Shown here: one piece after another, positions 44,870-56,206 of the stretch
Numbering within the stretch: position 1 is the first letter of the stretch
Layout: every line of letters begins with the position of its first letter
NCBI GenBank assembly: GCA_009809945.1
Contig: WTPW01001004.1
Location: 95,091-159,090 of the forward strand
Source of the DNA: Gigaspora margarita
Taxonomy: Eukaryota; Glomeromycota; Glomeromycetes; Diversisporales; Gigasporaceae
DNA: 64,000 nucleotides
Direction of reading: 5' to 3'
Notes under the pieces: generated by a model
The model's database searches: none
The model's input: only the letters and a program-made list of their open reading frames with translations
Told to the model about the DNA's origin: nothing
Made by a program: the position numbers and the translations under genes

Positions 44870-46120
44870 TCGACAATTGCTTTTTGAATTTGCAGACCTC
44901 TTTGCAAAAGATATAACTCAACTAGATAGAACTGACCTAGTTGTTCATCGAATGTTCACTGATGAAGGACCATCTATTAGTTCACAACTCTACATAGTAC
45001 CCCTAACTGAACAAACATTTATAAATTAGCAAGTACAACAAATGCTAGAAAATAAATTAATTAGAAAGTCCTCTAGCTCTTGGGCCTCTTCTGTTGTACT
45101 TGTAAACAAGAAAAATGAAAAGAAATAATTTTGTGTAGACTACCAAAAGCTTAACAATGCTACAAAGAAAGATCAGTATTCCCTACTCTAAATTGATGAA
45201 ATGCTTGATTTTCTCACTGGAGCCACTTACTTCTCTACTTTAGACCTTATGAGTGGATATTGGCAAGTAAAAGTACATCCAGAAGATAGAATGAAAACTG
45301 CTTTAATAACTAGATACAGAACTTATGAATTTAATATTATGCCTTTTGGATTGTGTAATGCCCCTGCTACCTTTCAACATCTGATGAATCATCTATAAAG
45401 ATATAGCTTACAAGTATGTTGTAGTATACCTAGATGATAGTAATGTCTTTTCTCGAACATTTGATGACTGTATTAAATATCTACGAGAAGTCTTTACCAG
45501 AATTCAAAAAGCTGAATTAAGGTTAAACATTGAAAAGTATAATTTTTGAATAAAAAGACTACCCTTTCTAGGACACATTATTGAAGAAAAAGGAATCTTC
45601 CAAACTCAGATAAAATAACTGCTGTTCAAAATATCCAACCTCCTCAAAATATAACCCAATTACGATCATTTTTAGGACTTGCTAGATACTATAGACGATT
45701 TATTAAATATTTTTCCTCTATTGCTCATCCTCATAACCAGTTATTGCATAAGAACAATGCTTATGAATAGAATATGAGATATCAAAAGGCTTTTGATAAA
45801 TTAAAACACTAGTTAACAACTACTTCTATCCTCATCTACCCAGACTATAGAAAAGAATTTATTCTTGCTACAGATGCATCTTCTAAAGGATTTGGAACCA
45901 CTCTAAGCCAACTCTCTAAGGATAAAAAGAAACACTGATCACTTATGCTAGTAAAAGTTTGAAAAAGGAAGAAGTAAACTATAATGCCACAGAATTAGAA
46001 TGTGCTGCCATTGTATGGGCCATTGAACATTTTCATAAATACTTTGGTACAAGTTATTTTACACTAGTTACAGACCACTCTGCTCTTAAATGGTTAAAAT
46101 AATCCCAACTAAAAGGATAT
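44870..46120 (+). pseudogene. Reverse transcriptase and RNase H
   Basis: Recognisable blocks in order: LVNKKNEKK near 45090, FCVDYQKLNN, YFSTLDLMSGYWQVKVHPED, YEFNIMPFGLCNAPATFQ, YLDD catalytic motif near 45430 (a frameshift separates it from the previous block), then [17 protein letters not shown]. RNase H follows with FILATDASSKGFGTTLSQ, TYASKSL, ELECAAIVWAIEHF and VTDHSALKW. Multiple stops and frameshifts are present. Confidence 0.88.
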
Positions 46121-46429
46121 CTAGGCCATTGGATTATGAAACTCCAACTCTATCATTTCACTATCATATATATCCAAAAGAATCTATTTGAATGTTGATG
46201 CTCTTTTTTACTTACTGACTCAGACACACCTTTGCTCTATGAATTTAAACCAATACCAAAATCTCCTAGAATATTTAGAATTAGACACTCTCTCTTCTAA
46301 CTTAACAGAAAATAAACAAAGGACAATTATTAATCAATCTCGATGATATGAAGTGAAAATAAATTATTGTACAAAAAGAATAGAAAAGATCCAGACAAAC
46401 CTATTAGAGGCATTAAGTGGACTGAAGTT

Positions 46430-47520
46430 GAACCAATATTGTATATGATGCATAGTCATCCTACTGCTAGACATTTAGAAACAGATGCTATGTATTATAA
46501 AATATCTGAATAATATTATTGGGACCAAATGTATAGAGACATTCAGAACTATGTTCGCTCTTGTGAAATATATCAGAAACATAGAAAATGTAAGTAAGAG
46601 AAAGAAACCTCTTCATCCTATTCAAGTTGGAAGAGCCTTTGAATATATAGGAATAGATTTAGTTGGACCCCTTCCTATAACTTTTCGAAATAATTGCTAC
46701 ATTATTGTTGCTACCAATTATCTTACTCACTGGCCAGAAGCCAAAGCTGTAGCAGATGCAAGTACAAAAACCTTAGCTAAGTTTATCTTCAAAGAAATTG
46801 TTTGTAGACACAGAGTACCTAAGATAATACTCTCAGACAATGAAAGAATTTTGTTAGTTAATTATAGGGATATTGTGTAAAAAGTTTTTGATAAAGCTAT
46901 ATTCTCTTCACTCTACCATCCACAAACTAATGGAATGATTAAAAGATTAAATAGAACTCTTTGTAACTCTCTTGCCAAAGTTACAGAAAGTGATAAAGTT
47001 GGGATATCTATACCCACCATATTGTTTGCATATTAGACCAAATGACAAGTAACCACAGGATACACCAGTGATATACCCCTTTCTACTTAGTATATAGTCG
47101 ACAAGCTATTTTGCTAATTGAAACTGTTATTCCAATAGACCTAGTTGATCCAGATAATGAAGTCTCCCTAGAAGATAGTATATTACAATGAGTATTTGAA
47201 TTAATTGAAGAATTACTATATCAACATGAACATGCTAGGATAAATACCACCAAATCCCAAAAGAAACAGAAGGTTAGATTCGATTCCAAGATACAGAAAA
47301 AAGAATTCAAAATTGGTAATAAAGCTTGGGTACAAAGAAAAGATATTGAAGCCTCACGTTCAGAAAAATTTGAAGAAAAAAGAACTGGACCCTTTATTGT
47401 TAAAGATAAATTGAACAATGGATTTTACAAACTTTGTACAATAGATAGAAAAACATTAAAGCAGTATTACAATAGTGATCGTTTTGTTAAGTATTATGAA
47501 AAACAAAATTAGCAACCTGT
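46430..47520 (+). pseudogene. Integrase
   Basis: An HPTARHLETDAMYY stretch and CEIYQKHRK suggest the zinc-binding HHCC domain. The core reads FEYIGIDLVGPLP, NYLTHWPEAKAV and PKIILSDNE, and after a frameshift YHPQTNGMIKRLNRTL. The C-terminal part (GNKAWVQRKDIEAS, KRTGPFIVKDKL) is the usual beta-rich tail. It is broken by a stop near 46513 and a frameshift near 46850. Confidence 0.85.
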
Positions 47521-47699
47521 GATTGTTATTTAGAATTTCCAGAGTAAATTTTTAAAATAGATCAGAAACACAGCCTTACCCCTTAATTTATTATGTGCAA
47601 CAATTTTTTTTTATTATTTTTATTCCAATTTTTTTAGAAATTTCTTTTTCTCTTTTTTCCAAGACATAATTTCTACTCTAGAAGTGGAAACTTTTTCCC

Positions 47700-48430
47700 T
47701 GCAACCTTAAACCTTAATTACACTTTTAGATTTAGTTAAACAATGGAACCAAGATCCTTTATTATATCACAACAGTCTTGTTATTACCAGAAATCATGTC
47801 ACAGTAACTGATGGTAAAGATGTTTTACTCTATGTACAGTTCCCTACAAAAAAGAAAACCAGGACCAGAGCCACTCTGCAGAAATAGAACTACATGAATA
47901 ACCAGAAACAGTTAATGACAAAACAATTCTGTTACTTTTCTCAAGTGAACACCTAACTAATGAAACTCAAGATACTGTACTAGAAACAGATACTGTTCTT
48001 AAAGAACTTATTAAAGACCTAATAGAAGATAAACAAAATACTTCTTTATGAGAAAGTCCTCTCTTGACTTTTACATACAAAGACCAAGTAAGTAAAATAA
48101 TAAATCAGTTTAAACTAGAAATTCAAGGAAGCCAAAAAGAAAAACAAATTCGAACTCTCAAAGCATATTACTATCTAGGACAACTTCTAGAAGAATTTAA
48201 GAAAGATTCTAAGATCCTTAAAGAAATTAAAAAACTTTTTAAAACCTCTCTTGAAACATGATGAGCTTATAACTTTTGGAAAGGAGCAAAACAAACCTTC
48301 CAAGTCTTTCAAGATACAGACCCTTCTCGATTATATTACACCTAGTATCTATCTCTCAATAACTTGACCAGATTATCTGCTACTGACTTTGAAAGATTAC
48401 CAGACCCAGGAACTCACAGAGTTCATTCTA
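47700..48430 (+). pseudogene. Extra 3' coding-like region after integrase
   Basis: Coding-like sequence with stops continues after the integrase, including an open stretch at 48064-48261 (YKDQVSKIINQFKLEIQGSQ and LKAYYYLGQLLEEF) and, after stops, YNFWKGAKQTFQVFQDTDPS, ending close to the polypurine tract. No family is recognised. Confidence 0.45.
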
Positions 48431-48444
48431 AAAGGGGACAAAAA

Positions 48445-48851
48445 TGTTATAGAATGGGTTGCTTAATCAAAGCACAGTTTTATAGTTTTACAGTTTTACA
48501 GTTTTATCATTTTATAGTTTTATTATTATATTATTAGTAGTATTTTATTAGCTTCTCAAAATGCATATAAACTCTAGCTTTTTTCCTTTCTACACATTAG
48601 ACTCAGATTCCCCTTCTTCTTCTCTAATGACTACAACTAAATATCCTCTTTGAATTATATCATAGTATTATTAATAAAATATATTTTATTCCAATAAATA
48701 TTATCTTGCTCTTTGATAAATATATACCAAACTGCTCTAGTGAAGTATTATTCCACTTGCACTGCATCACATCTTCTCTGACACTTACAAGATCCTGTTA
48801 CCATTTGTTGTGTTGCAAGTACTATATTGAAGGCTATAGTTGCTTGTAACA
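48445..48851 (+). repeat. 3' LTR
   Basis: A 407-bp copy of the 37392-37803 repeat, beginning TGTTATAGAATGGGTT and ending GCTTGTAACA. It is preceded by the AAAAGGGGACAAAA purine tract at 48430-48443. Confidence 0.88.
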
Positions 48852-49453
48852 AGGGTTAAAGGTTAGAAAGAATATAGCTTATAACATAATTTGTAAGGAA
48901 TTTTTTGTTATAGCTCAAAAAGTGGTTATGTAAATGAATTTTTTGATATTACAATTTTTAGAAAATGTCATTATACAAAGAAAATTTGCATGTTGTACCT
49001 GATTTTCAAATTTATTTAGTAGATTTTTTGAGTGTGATATACAAGCACAACACAGGGGTACAAAGCCTAGGAAACTTCTATAACATAAATATAAATAAAT
49101 TAGGAATTTCTAGGTATTTCTGGTCAGAGAAGCATAAGAAAATTTTATTTTTATTGGTTGTTTATTTTTATTAAAAAACAATATCACACAAATTTTTAAT
49201 ATTGTTTGCAATAAAAAAATAGTCATGTAAATAGCAAAAAAAAATTTTCTAATGAGTTTATCTAAAATTTTGTGAGATTTTAATTTGAAATTAAATGAGA
49301 TTAAATGTTTCTACCAACTTTACTTAGAGATGATTTTGACAATAATTGTACTTAATATAAAATTTGTATATTAAGTTTTATCATTTAAAATGAAATAATA
49401 AGATAAAATAACATGTTTATTGAAGAATAGTACAAGAAGCCTATACTTAATAT
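48852..49453. other. AT-rich intergenic DNA
   Basis: No gene or repeat is seen. The frame at 48965-49174 has no support beyond being open. Confidence 0.35.
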
Positions 49454-49954
49454 TAGTGATACGGGTCGATGAAAAAATCGTGGGCCGAGGCCGATCCCTA
49501 AAAAGCTCGGGCCGGTCGACCGGGTCAACCTTTTGCTAGTGTAAATTTTTCTGATCAGAATCAGTCAACATTTATCTATATTAAACGTGTAAAAGGCCAT
49601 CAGATATTTTTTGTCAAATTCTTGTGATATTAAATTATTTAATTTTTATTCTTTTTGTCCTTGAGAAAATTCCAGCATGCAGTATTTTATGTCGATTGAT
49701 TGTCTATGCCTCCGAACGTTTTGATACTTAGATTATAATCGCTATTTGCCAGTTTATCACCTAAATAAGCCAATTCTCTTACACTATTGTAAATGACTAG
49801 CCGATTTTTATTTAATCCCTAGCCAGAAATATGCTTTAGAAGAGAATTGATTCTAACACTTATCTTACCAACCGGCCTGGTCCACAAAGGTGCGGGCTGA
49901 GGGTCGACCCGCCCATCGACCCAACCATTGGGCCAGGGTCGACCCGTATCACTA
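49454..49954. mobile_element. hAT-like MITE, second copy of the TAGTGATACGGG family
   Basis: 501-bp relative of 16408-16898 in opposite orientation, with TAGTGATACGGGTCGA ends. The flanking 8-mers CTTAATAT (49446-49453) and CTTAACAT (49955-49962) match at seven of eight. Confidence 0.85.
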
Positions 49955-50690
49955 CTTAACATATTCAATTTTTAAATCACTATAATTTTTTGTACAAGAG
50001 TTTTTTAAAACACTAACTAGTAACTTTGTAGAGCAATATTAGTTTTATAAATTTGGCAAATATTTTTTTGAAAAACCTTTTCTATAAAAAGTTGATGTGT
50101 TTTAAAGATTACTATTGTTTTATATATAATTACTATATGTTTCAATTTTAATTAACTTAAAGTACTATAACTTTTTATAAATACAACATTTTAAAAATCT
50201 GACTAGTAACTTTGTTTATTATAATAAGTTTTGCAAATTTGCCAAATAGCTTTTAAAAATATTGTCTCTATAAGAAGTTGATACATTTTAAAGTTATACT
50301 ATTTTATTATCTAGTATAGGTTTCTTGCACTATAAAAGTTTTGAACTTCATGTGAGCAAGTTATTATGATAAAAGATAACAAAAGATTATTAAATACTAT
50401 ATAGAGATATATGTGTAATGATAGTAATAATATTGGGTATTGATATGCAAATAAGTCTTTAATTTTAGCTTATCATAATTACTGATGATTAGCTAATCAA
50501 ACAAATTTCCCTTATGCTGGTCAGAGATATATAAGTTATATATCGCTGGCCTTTCAACCAATAAAATTTATAAAAGTTATATGATCTCTATTTTTGCTAG
50601 TCACTCGATTGTGTGATAATGCCTGACAGATTGACTTCATTTGTGTAACCCAGAATTATGATCTCTTGGCTGTCCATTAAATGATTTACA
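49955..50690. other. AT-rich intergenic DNA
   Basis: Imperfect repeats of AACTTTGTAGAG...TTGCAAATTTGCCAAATA...ATAAAAAGTTGATG type occur at 50020-50300, about 180 bp apart. No gene. Confidence 0.35.
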
Positions 50691-50699
50691 GAAAAGACA

Positions 50700-51845
50700 A
50701 ATAAAAATTTTCAAATCTTTGAGCAAAGTTATCTCCACAACCACCTGACCAAATTCGAAAAAATTTTTTTTTGAATTTTTTGGATTCATGAATTCAATTA
50801 AAAAATTTTTATCGAATTTGGTTAAGCAGTTGTGGAGATAACTTTGCTCAAATGTTTGAAAAAAATTGGTGTAACTTCTATTTTGATAGATGTTTTGACT
50901 TTTTTCTAACTTTTAGCAAAGATATCTTCACAGCACTTGATCAAATTTAATGAAAACATTTATTTGAATTCTATGGACCCATAAAATTCAAATAAAAAAA
51001 TTTGATCAGATATTGTGAAGATATCTTTACTCAAATTTTATAAAAAAATTGGCATAGCTTCAATTTTGATAGATGTTTTACTTTTCTCTAACTTTTAGCA
51101 AAGTATTTCCACAACAACCTGACTAAATTTGATAAAAATTTTTTATTTGAATTTTATGTACAGTATTCATAGAATTCAAAAAAAAATTTTTATTGATTTT
51201 GGTTAGGTGGTTGTGGAGATATCTTCACTCAAATTTTTTAAAAAAATTGGTATAGCTTCTATTTTGATAAGCAGGTTGATTTTTCTCTAATTTTAGCAAT
51301 GATATTTCCACAACTATCTGATCAAATTTATGAATTTTTTTATTTGAATTCTACGGAACCACAGAATTTAAATAAAATAAATCCATCAAATTTGGTTAGG
51401 TAGTTGTGGAAATATCTTCACTCAAATTTTTTAAAAAAGTTGGTATAGCTTCTATTTTGATATATGTTTTGACTTTTCTCTAAATTTTAGTGAAGATATC
51501 TCCACAACTACCTGATCAAATCAATAAAAATATTTATTTGAATTCTATAGATCTATAAAATTTAGATAAAAAAATTTGTTCAGGTGGTTGTGAGATATCT
51601 TTGCTCAAATTTTTTAAAAAATTAGTGTAGCTTCTATTTTGATAGGCATTTTGACTTTTATCTTTTTTTTAGTTATGATATTTCTACAAATATCTGACCA
51701 AATTTGATAAAAATTTCTTATTTGAATTCTATAGATCCATAAAATTCAAATAAAAAATTTTTCATCAAATTTGGTTAGGTAGTTGTGAAAATATCATTGC
51801 TCAAAATTTTTAAAAAAATTAGTGTAGCTTCTATTTTGAAGAATT
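50700..51845. repeat. ~185-bp tandem repeat, each unit an inverted repeat
   Basis: About six tandem units each contain GATATCTCCACAACTACCTG, then a palindromic ATTTGAATTCTAT / ATAGAATTCAAAT centre, then the inverse CAGGTGGTTGTGGAGATATC, and a linker TTGGTATAGCTTCTATTTTGA. The same palindromic core (ACCAAATTTGATAAAAATTT...) recurs inside the nested element at 38165-38230 and 38925-39050. Confidence 0.75.
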
Positions 51846-53334
51846 TATTATTATTAAAATATCTTTTTATAGATACAATTAAATGCAATTCAAGATGAGG
51901 GAAATAAACATTCTGAAGCAATAAATGATAAAGATGTGAGATTATTTCTCTAATCTATATCAAGATCACAGGAGGATTAATTAATAATACCCTGATCTGC
52001 ATGTGAATAAACAGAAATGAAGTTTCTTCTAATCTCCAATGGATCAGAATATTCTTATTACTAATTTTTTACAAACAATTATTTCTGCAGTTACTTAAAA
52101 TATTAATTTTGCAGTTTTGTGCACTCTTAGATCACTGAAGGTAGTGAAAAATTTTGCAGTTTTTAGCTACAAAGAATACTGCATATAACTATATTATTTA
52201 ATTTCCTGGTAAATTTAAATTGGACTCTTAAAATAGTTTTTTAAATAATTGCATATTTATTATTATAATTATCTTTAATACATGATTATGTACAGTCAAC
52301 TCTTTCTATAATGAACTATTGGTTCTGGATATTAAAAAAAGTTCACTATATAAAATTATATGTTTCTTAAGAAACCATAATAACTCTATTTATACTGAAC
52401 TATTATAAAATTCAAAAATATCTAGTTTATTATATCCTGAGTTTATCATAGAGAGGTTCGGTATAAAGAGAGTTGACTGTACTTGTATTAATTTTTGTGA
52501 AATAGAGTACTATGAATAATAGTAGTGTATAGATTAGTAAAGTGTGGTGTATGTTACAATAAAATAGCAGACATGTGTAATGTTTGGTGAGGTCACAACC
52601 AATATAAAGTAATATATCGTGTATAGTATATAAAATTTAATTCAAACTTGAAATAAAGAATACTAGACTTTGAGATTTTAAATTTATAATATTAGGTCGA
52701 ATTTTAATAAATTTTAAAGGTTGAGTCTGTGATAATTTAGAACCTGAAACCTAATATTGTTTAAATAGCAAAATCAATAATTGTACTAATAATTTTTTTA
52801 TTTTTTTTTTTTTTAAAAAAAAAAAAAAAAGTCTTTAAAATATTAATAAAAAAAAATTGTCTTAAAATATTGTTTGTCAATAATGAAAAAAAGTTTTTAT
52901 AATATTGTACATTAATAAATGATGCAAATATCTTCAAATGATATTAGTTTGATGAGGTGTCTATACTATCAGCAAATAGTTTTTTGACGAAGAAACTTTT
53001 TTGAAGATGAAAATTTTTTTTAAAAAATAATTCCTTTAATGAAAGTTTTAATAATTATAAAATTGACATAAATGAAAAATAGATTTTCTATGGTTCATTT
53101 TCCCAGGAAACATCTAGAACTTGACCTGAAGTAGAAAATCCAGAAATATTTCTTACCAAAAATTTGATTGCCAAAGATATAATTCATTCATTTAACTCTA
53201 ATTGAATATCTACCAACATCGAAAAAAGAAATTATATATTGACAGATGGAAAGTCCAAACTCGGCATATTTCTGATATAAATATTTATTATAAAGTTTAT
53301 ATCAAGGTGTTTTAAAGATGCCTCTTCAAACTGT
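51846..53334. other. AT-rich intergenic DNA with one MITE
   Basis: Apart from the TA-flanked MITE at 52293-52479 and a T-run/A-run hairpin at 52795-52830, I see nothing. Confidence 0.35.
52293..52479. mobile_element. pogo/mariner-like MITE (CAGTCAACTCT family)
   Basis: CAGTCAACTCTTTCTATAAT at the left and AAAGAGAGTTGACTG at the right are inverted, flanked by TA (52291-52292 and 52480-52481). The same family terminus occurs at 62225. Confidence 0.75.
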
Positions 53335-53342
53335 GTGATAAG

Positions 53343-55140
53343 TAGGGTTGCTGGTGCGCATATAAATTTAGTGGTGCACTATTGGTACACCATTAAATTT
53401 TTTGGTGCATAGGTGCACCTAGTGGTGCACTACATTAAAAAATAATATTAAAATTAAATTTTTTTATTATAAATAATAATTTTTTTTTTTTTGGCAATCC
53501 TATCTTTGTTTATTAATGAACAATGTACAAATTATACAAAAGAAAAACTCCTGTCATCAATGTACTGCCATGTTCTATTTAACAAAAATTCACCAAGTAA
53601 AAATGCCCGATGCGATCCACCATGATGAACTGTTTACCTCAACTCAAGTTTTCTATTTAGCTAGAAATTTTATCCCAAGTATCACTGGTAGGCTATTGTA
53701 TGCCATATCAAGATTGCTAGCTTTTTTAAACTTTCTTACCTAGCCTCTAGGACAAGGAGAGTTCGAAAACCCTTCCTATACGAAAAAAACAAACTTAAAA
53801 AGAAAAAAAAAGGTAGAAAAAAGGGGGTAATACTATATAACCTAGACGAAATCCAAAAGTATAACCAAAAAAACACAAAGAGAAAAGGTAAGAAAAACAA
53901 AAAAGTGAAAGACAGTCTTGTTATAATAAAAATTATATAGACTACTTAAAGTAAAAAAACTCTAACAAAGAACTATATGTATATAAAATAAAGAAAAAAA
54001 AGAAAAAAAAGCATACAAATTACGTCTCAACTAAAACAACACGTGATAGAAATTTCTTGATGGTTCCAGAATGATCCATGGCTCATATGGCACCCATAAT
54101 AGCCAATTCCTTTTCAGTAGATGCATATCCCAAATTGGAAATAGTAAACACTATCGATCTTTCATCAGGGGTAAGCTGGAATGCCCACTTTTTGGCAAAA
54201 TTTCAAAAAACTATGTGGACGGAAGATGAGACTTGATAACAAACTTGAGAGAGAGTTTGGGAAGATAAAACTCATTTTTTTGTTATTCCCCTGTGTTTTA
54301 CCACAAGATACTTCATCAACAAAGATGTTCATTATCTCTACCAAAATTTCCTGTATGAGGGCGTCAAAATCAGCCAAATATCTCAATAAAATATTATAAA
54401 TAATATTAAATTTAAATAATTAAAATAATATTTAATAATTTTTAATTACTTATTATTAATTTATATATAAAATGTCACATAGTATTTGGAGAACCCCTAT
54501 ACTTGGTAAGAGCAGCTTACAAATCAAAATAAATAAGATTTAAAAATTATTAATTTTAAAATAAATACATTGGTAATTTAATTCAAAATCAGAAACCTGA
54601 ACCTTAATTATAAATTCCTAATATTTTGACTAATTAATTATTGTTAACTCACAATTAAATAAATATAAATAATTCAAAGTTAAAAATATATCTTAAAGTA
54701 ATTATATACTTGAACTAAAAAGAAGATTAATAACTTTATTTTGTTTTTTTTTTATAGCAATATACAGTTGCTTAATAAAGGTAGCTTATTTTAATTGTTG
54801 AATTTTTTAAATAATTGAAAAGTATACTAATATAAATTTGTCTAAATGATGCCAAATTTTAACTATAGGTGTATTTTGATGTCCTGAACAACTTTACTTA
54901 ATCACACTTTTAAGATTTACTTATTATATTTAGACTTTTATATATAGCAACTGTTGGCAATTTTTTATAAATTTTTATAAAAATAAGAAAAGTAGCTTAT
55001 TTTCATAGTTGGACATATATGGTAATAAGTTAAATCTGATTGGCTCGCCACCTTGCACCATCCCTGCGTTTTATGCACCAGGTGCACCACCCAACTTAGT
55101 GCACCATTGGTGCACTAAGCATCCTGCACCAGCAACCCTA
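53343..55140. mobile_element. hAT-like element, 1.8 kb
   Basis: TAGGGTTGCTGGTGC and GCACCAGCAACCCTA form perfect inverted ends. The flanking 8-mers GTGATAAG (53335-53342) and GCGATGAG (55141-55148) match at six of eight. Sub-terminal GTGCACC repeats occur at both ends, as in many hAT elements. The interior holds coding-like fragments on both strands but no transposase catalytic motif that I can identify. Confidence 0.7.
54030..54386 (-). pseudogene. Coding remnant inside the hAT-like element
   Basis: The minus-strand frame at 54165-54386 (RYLADFDALIQEILVEIMNI, then FVDEVSCGKTQ) is followed by protein-like sequence reading LTPDERSIVFTISNLGYAST and EKELAIMGAI before a stop, then HSGTIKKFLSRVVLVET. 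This looks like a captured or original element gene in decay. Family not recognised. Confidence 0.3.
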
Positions 55141-55148
55141 GCGATGAG

Positions 55149-56206
55149 GTATGTAATTTAAATTAAAATTTTAAACTAAAAAACAAATTTAAATATATCA
55201 AAAACATATTTTTAATTTATTTGTGATTACTATTTATGTATCATTAGAATTGAATAGTTTGTACAAGACAGTGTTTTTTTTTCAATTCAGCTGTGGCAAA
55301 TCAATCATCACTAATAAATATTTAATTGAGTTCAAATAGACTTAATTTAAATAACTAGCTTTCTAGATGGATATCTTAAGACTTTAATTATATCAGTCAC
55401 ATAATTAAATTGTTCCTTTATAGCCTAACCTGAATTGGTTAGTGTGTGAGAAGTTTTACAAGTACAATTAGTGAAATAAATATACAATATAGATCATTGC
55501 AAATATATAAAGCAAAGTTGCCTCGTAGGAGTAACTATTATCCCAATTATCATGCTTGTAATAATAATATAGCTAGAATATATGACTAGAACATATATAT
55601 AAATAACTTTGCAATATATTGTTACTTAAATTGAATTTAAACACTTTTAAGATTGAATATGCACTAAGTGAATTCAGAATCAACTTTCAGTTAGTTCGAA
55701 ATTATTATTAAAGTTGCACGCATTCCAATTACGCTTGCGTTAATGAATATTACTTTTACATTCCTAAAATATTGTACTCTAATTTTATCCAAATACATAC
55801 CGGTATTAAAACCATCAAACAATTTTACTTTCATAACTCTCATTCATACTACTTCTGGTAAAATTCATAAATTTTTTAAAATATATTCATTTTACACAAA
55901 TCATCATGTTTATCCAAGTTTAATTATCAAGACTTAGTAATATTAGCTTATTTACATTTTAATTCGTTGACTTAAATTAACACAGTTGACATAACTTTTA
56001 CCTTAACAATCAATTTGTTAAATATTAAAAGCCTAAACACTACTGTCATATTTTAAATTTTACGCACTTTAAAATTAGTGATCGACATTAACCTGGCACG
56101 GACGCGACGCGATTGTTTTGATTAAAGTTGATCATCTGATTTATGCACTTTCCACGGTCCTACTATACATAACGTTCTAAAATTCCTTTCTATTTTTATA
56201 AAAAAC
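55149..56206. other. Upstream intergenic region of the F-box gene
   Basis: AT-rich with no repeats of note. A GC-richer patch GGCACGGACGCGACGCGATTG (56094-56114) and CCACGGTCCTACTATACATAA lie within 120 bp of the ATG and may hold the promoter. Confidence 0.35.

Larger units (their letters stand above)
37392..48851 (+). mobile_element. Degenerate Ty3/gypsy LTR retrotransposon, 11.5 kb
   Basis: Two LTRs (37392-37803 and 48445-48851), both TGTTATAGAATGG...TTGTAACA, are flanked by AGGG (37388-37391 and 48852-48855). A purine-rich tract (AAAAGGGGACAAAA) precedes the right LTR. Order of domains: Gag, zinc knuckle, protease, extra zinc knuckles, coiled coil, reverse transcriptase, RNase H, integrase, then an extra 3' region. 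PR-RT-RH-IN order defines the Ty3/gypsy type. All frames carry stops and frameshifts, many of them TAG. A 2.1-kb element is nested in its leader, so it cannot be autonomous. Confidence 0.88.
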
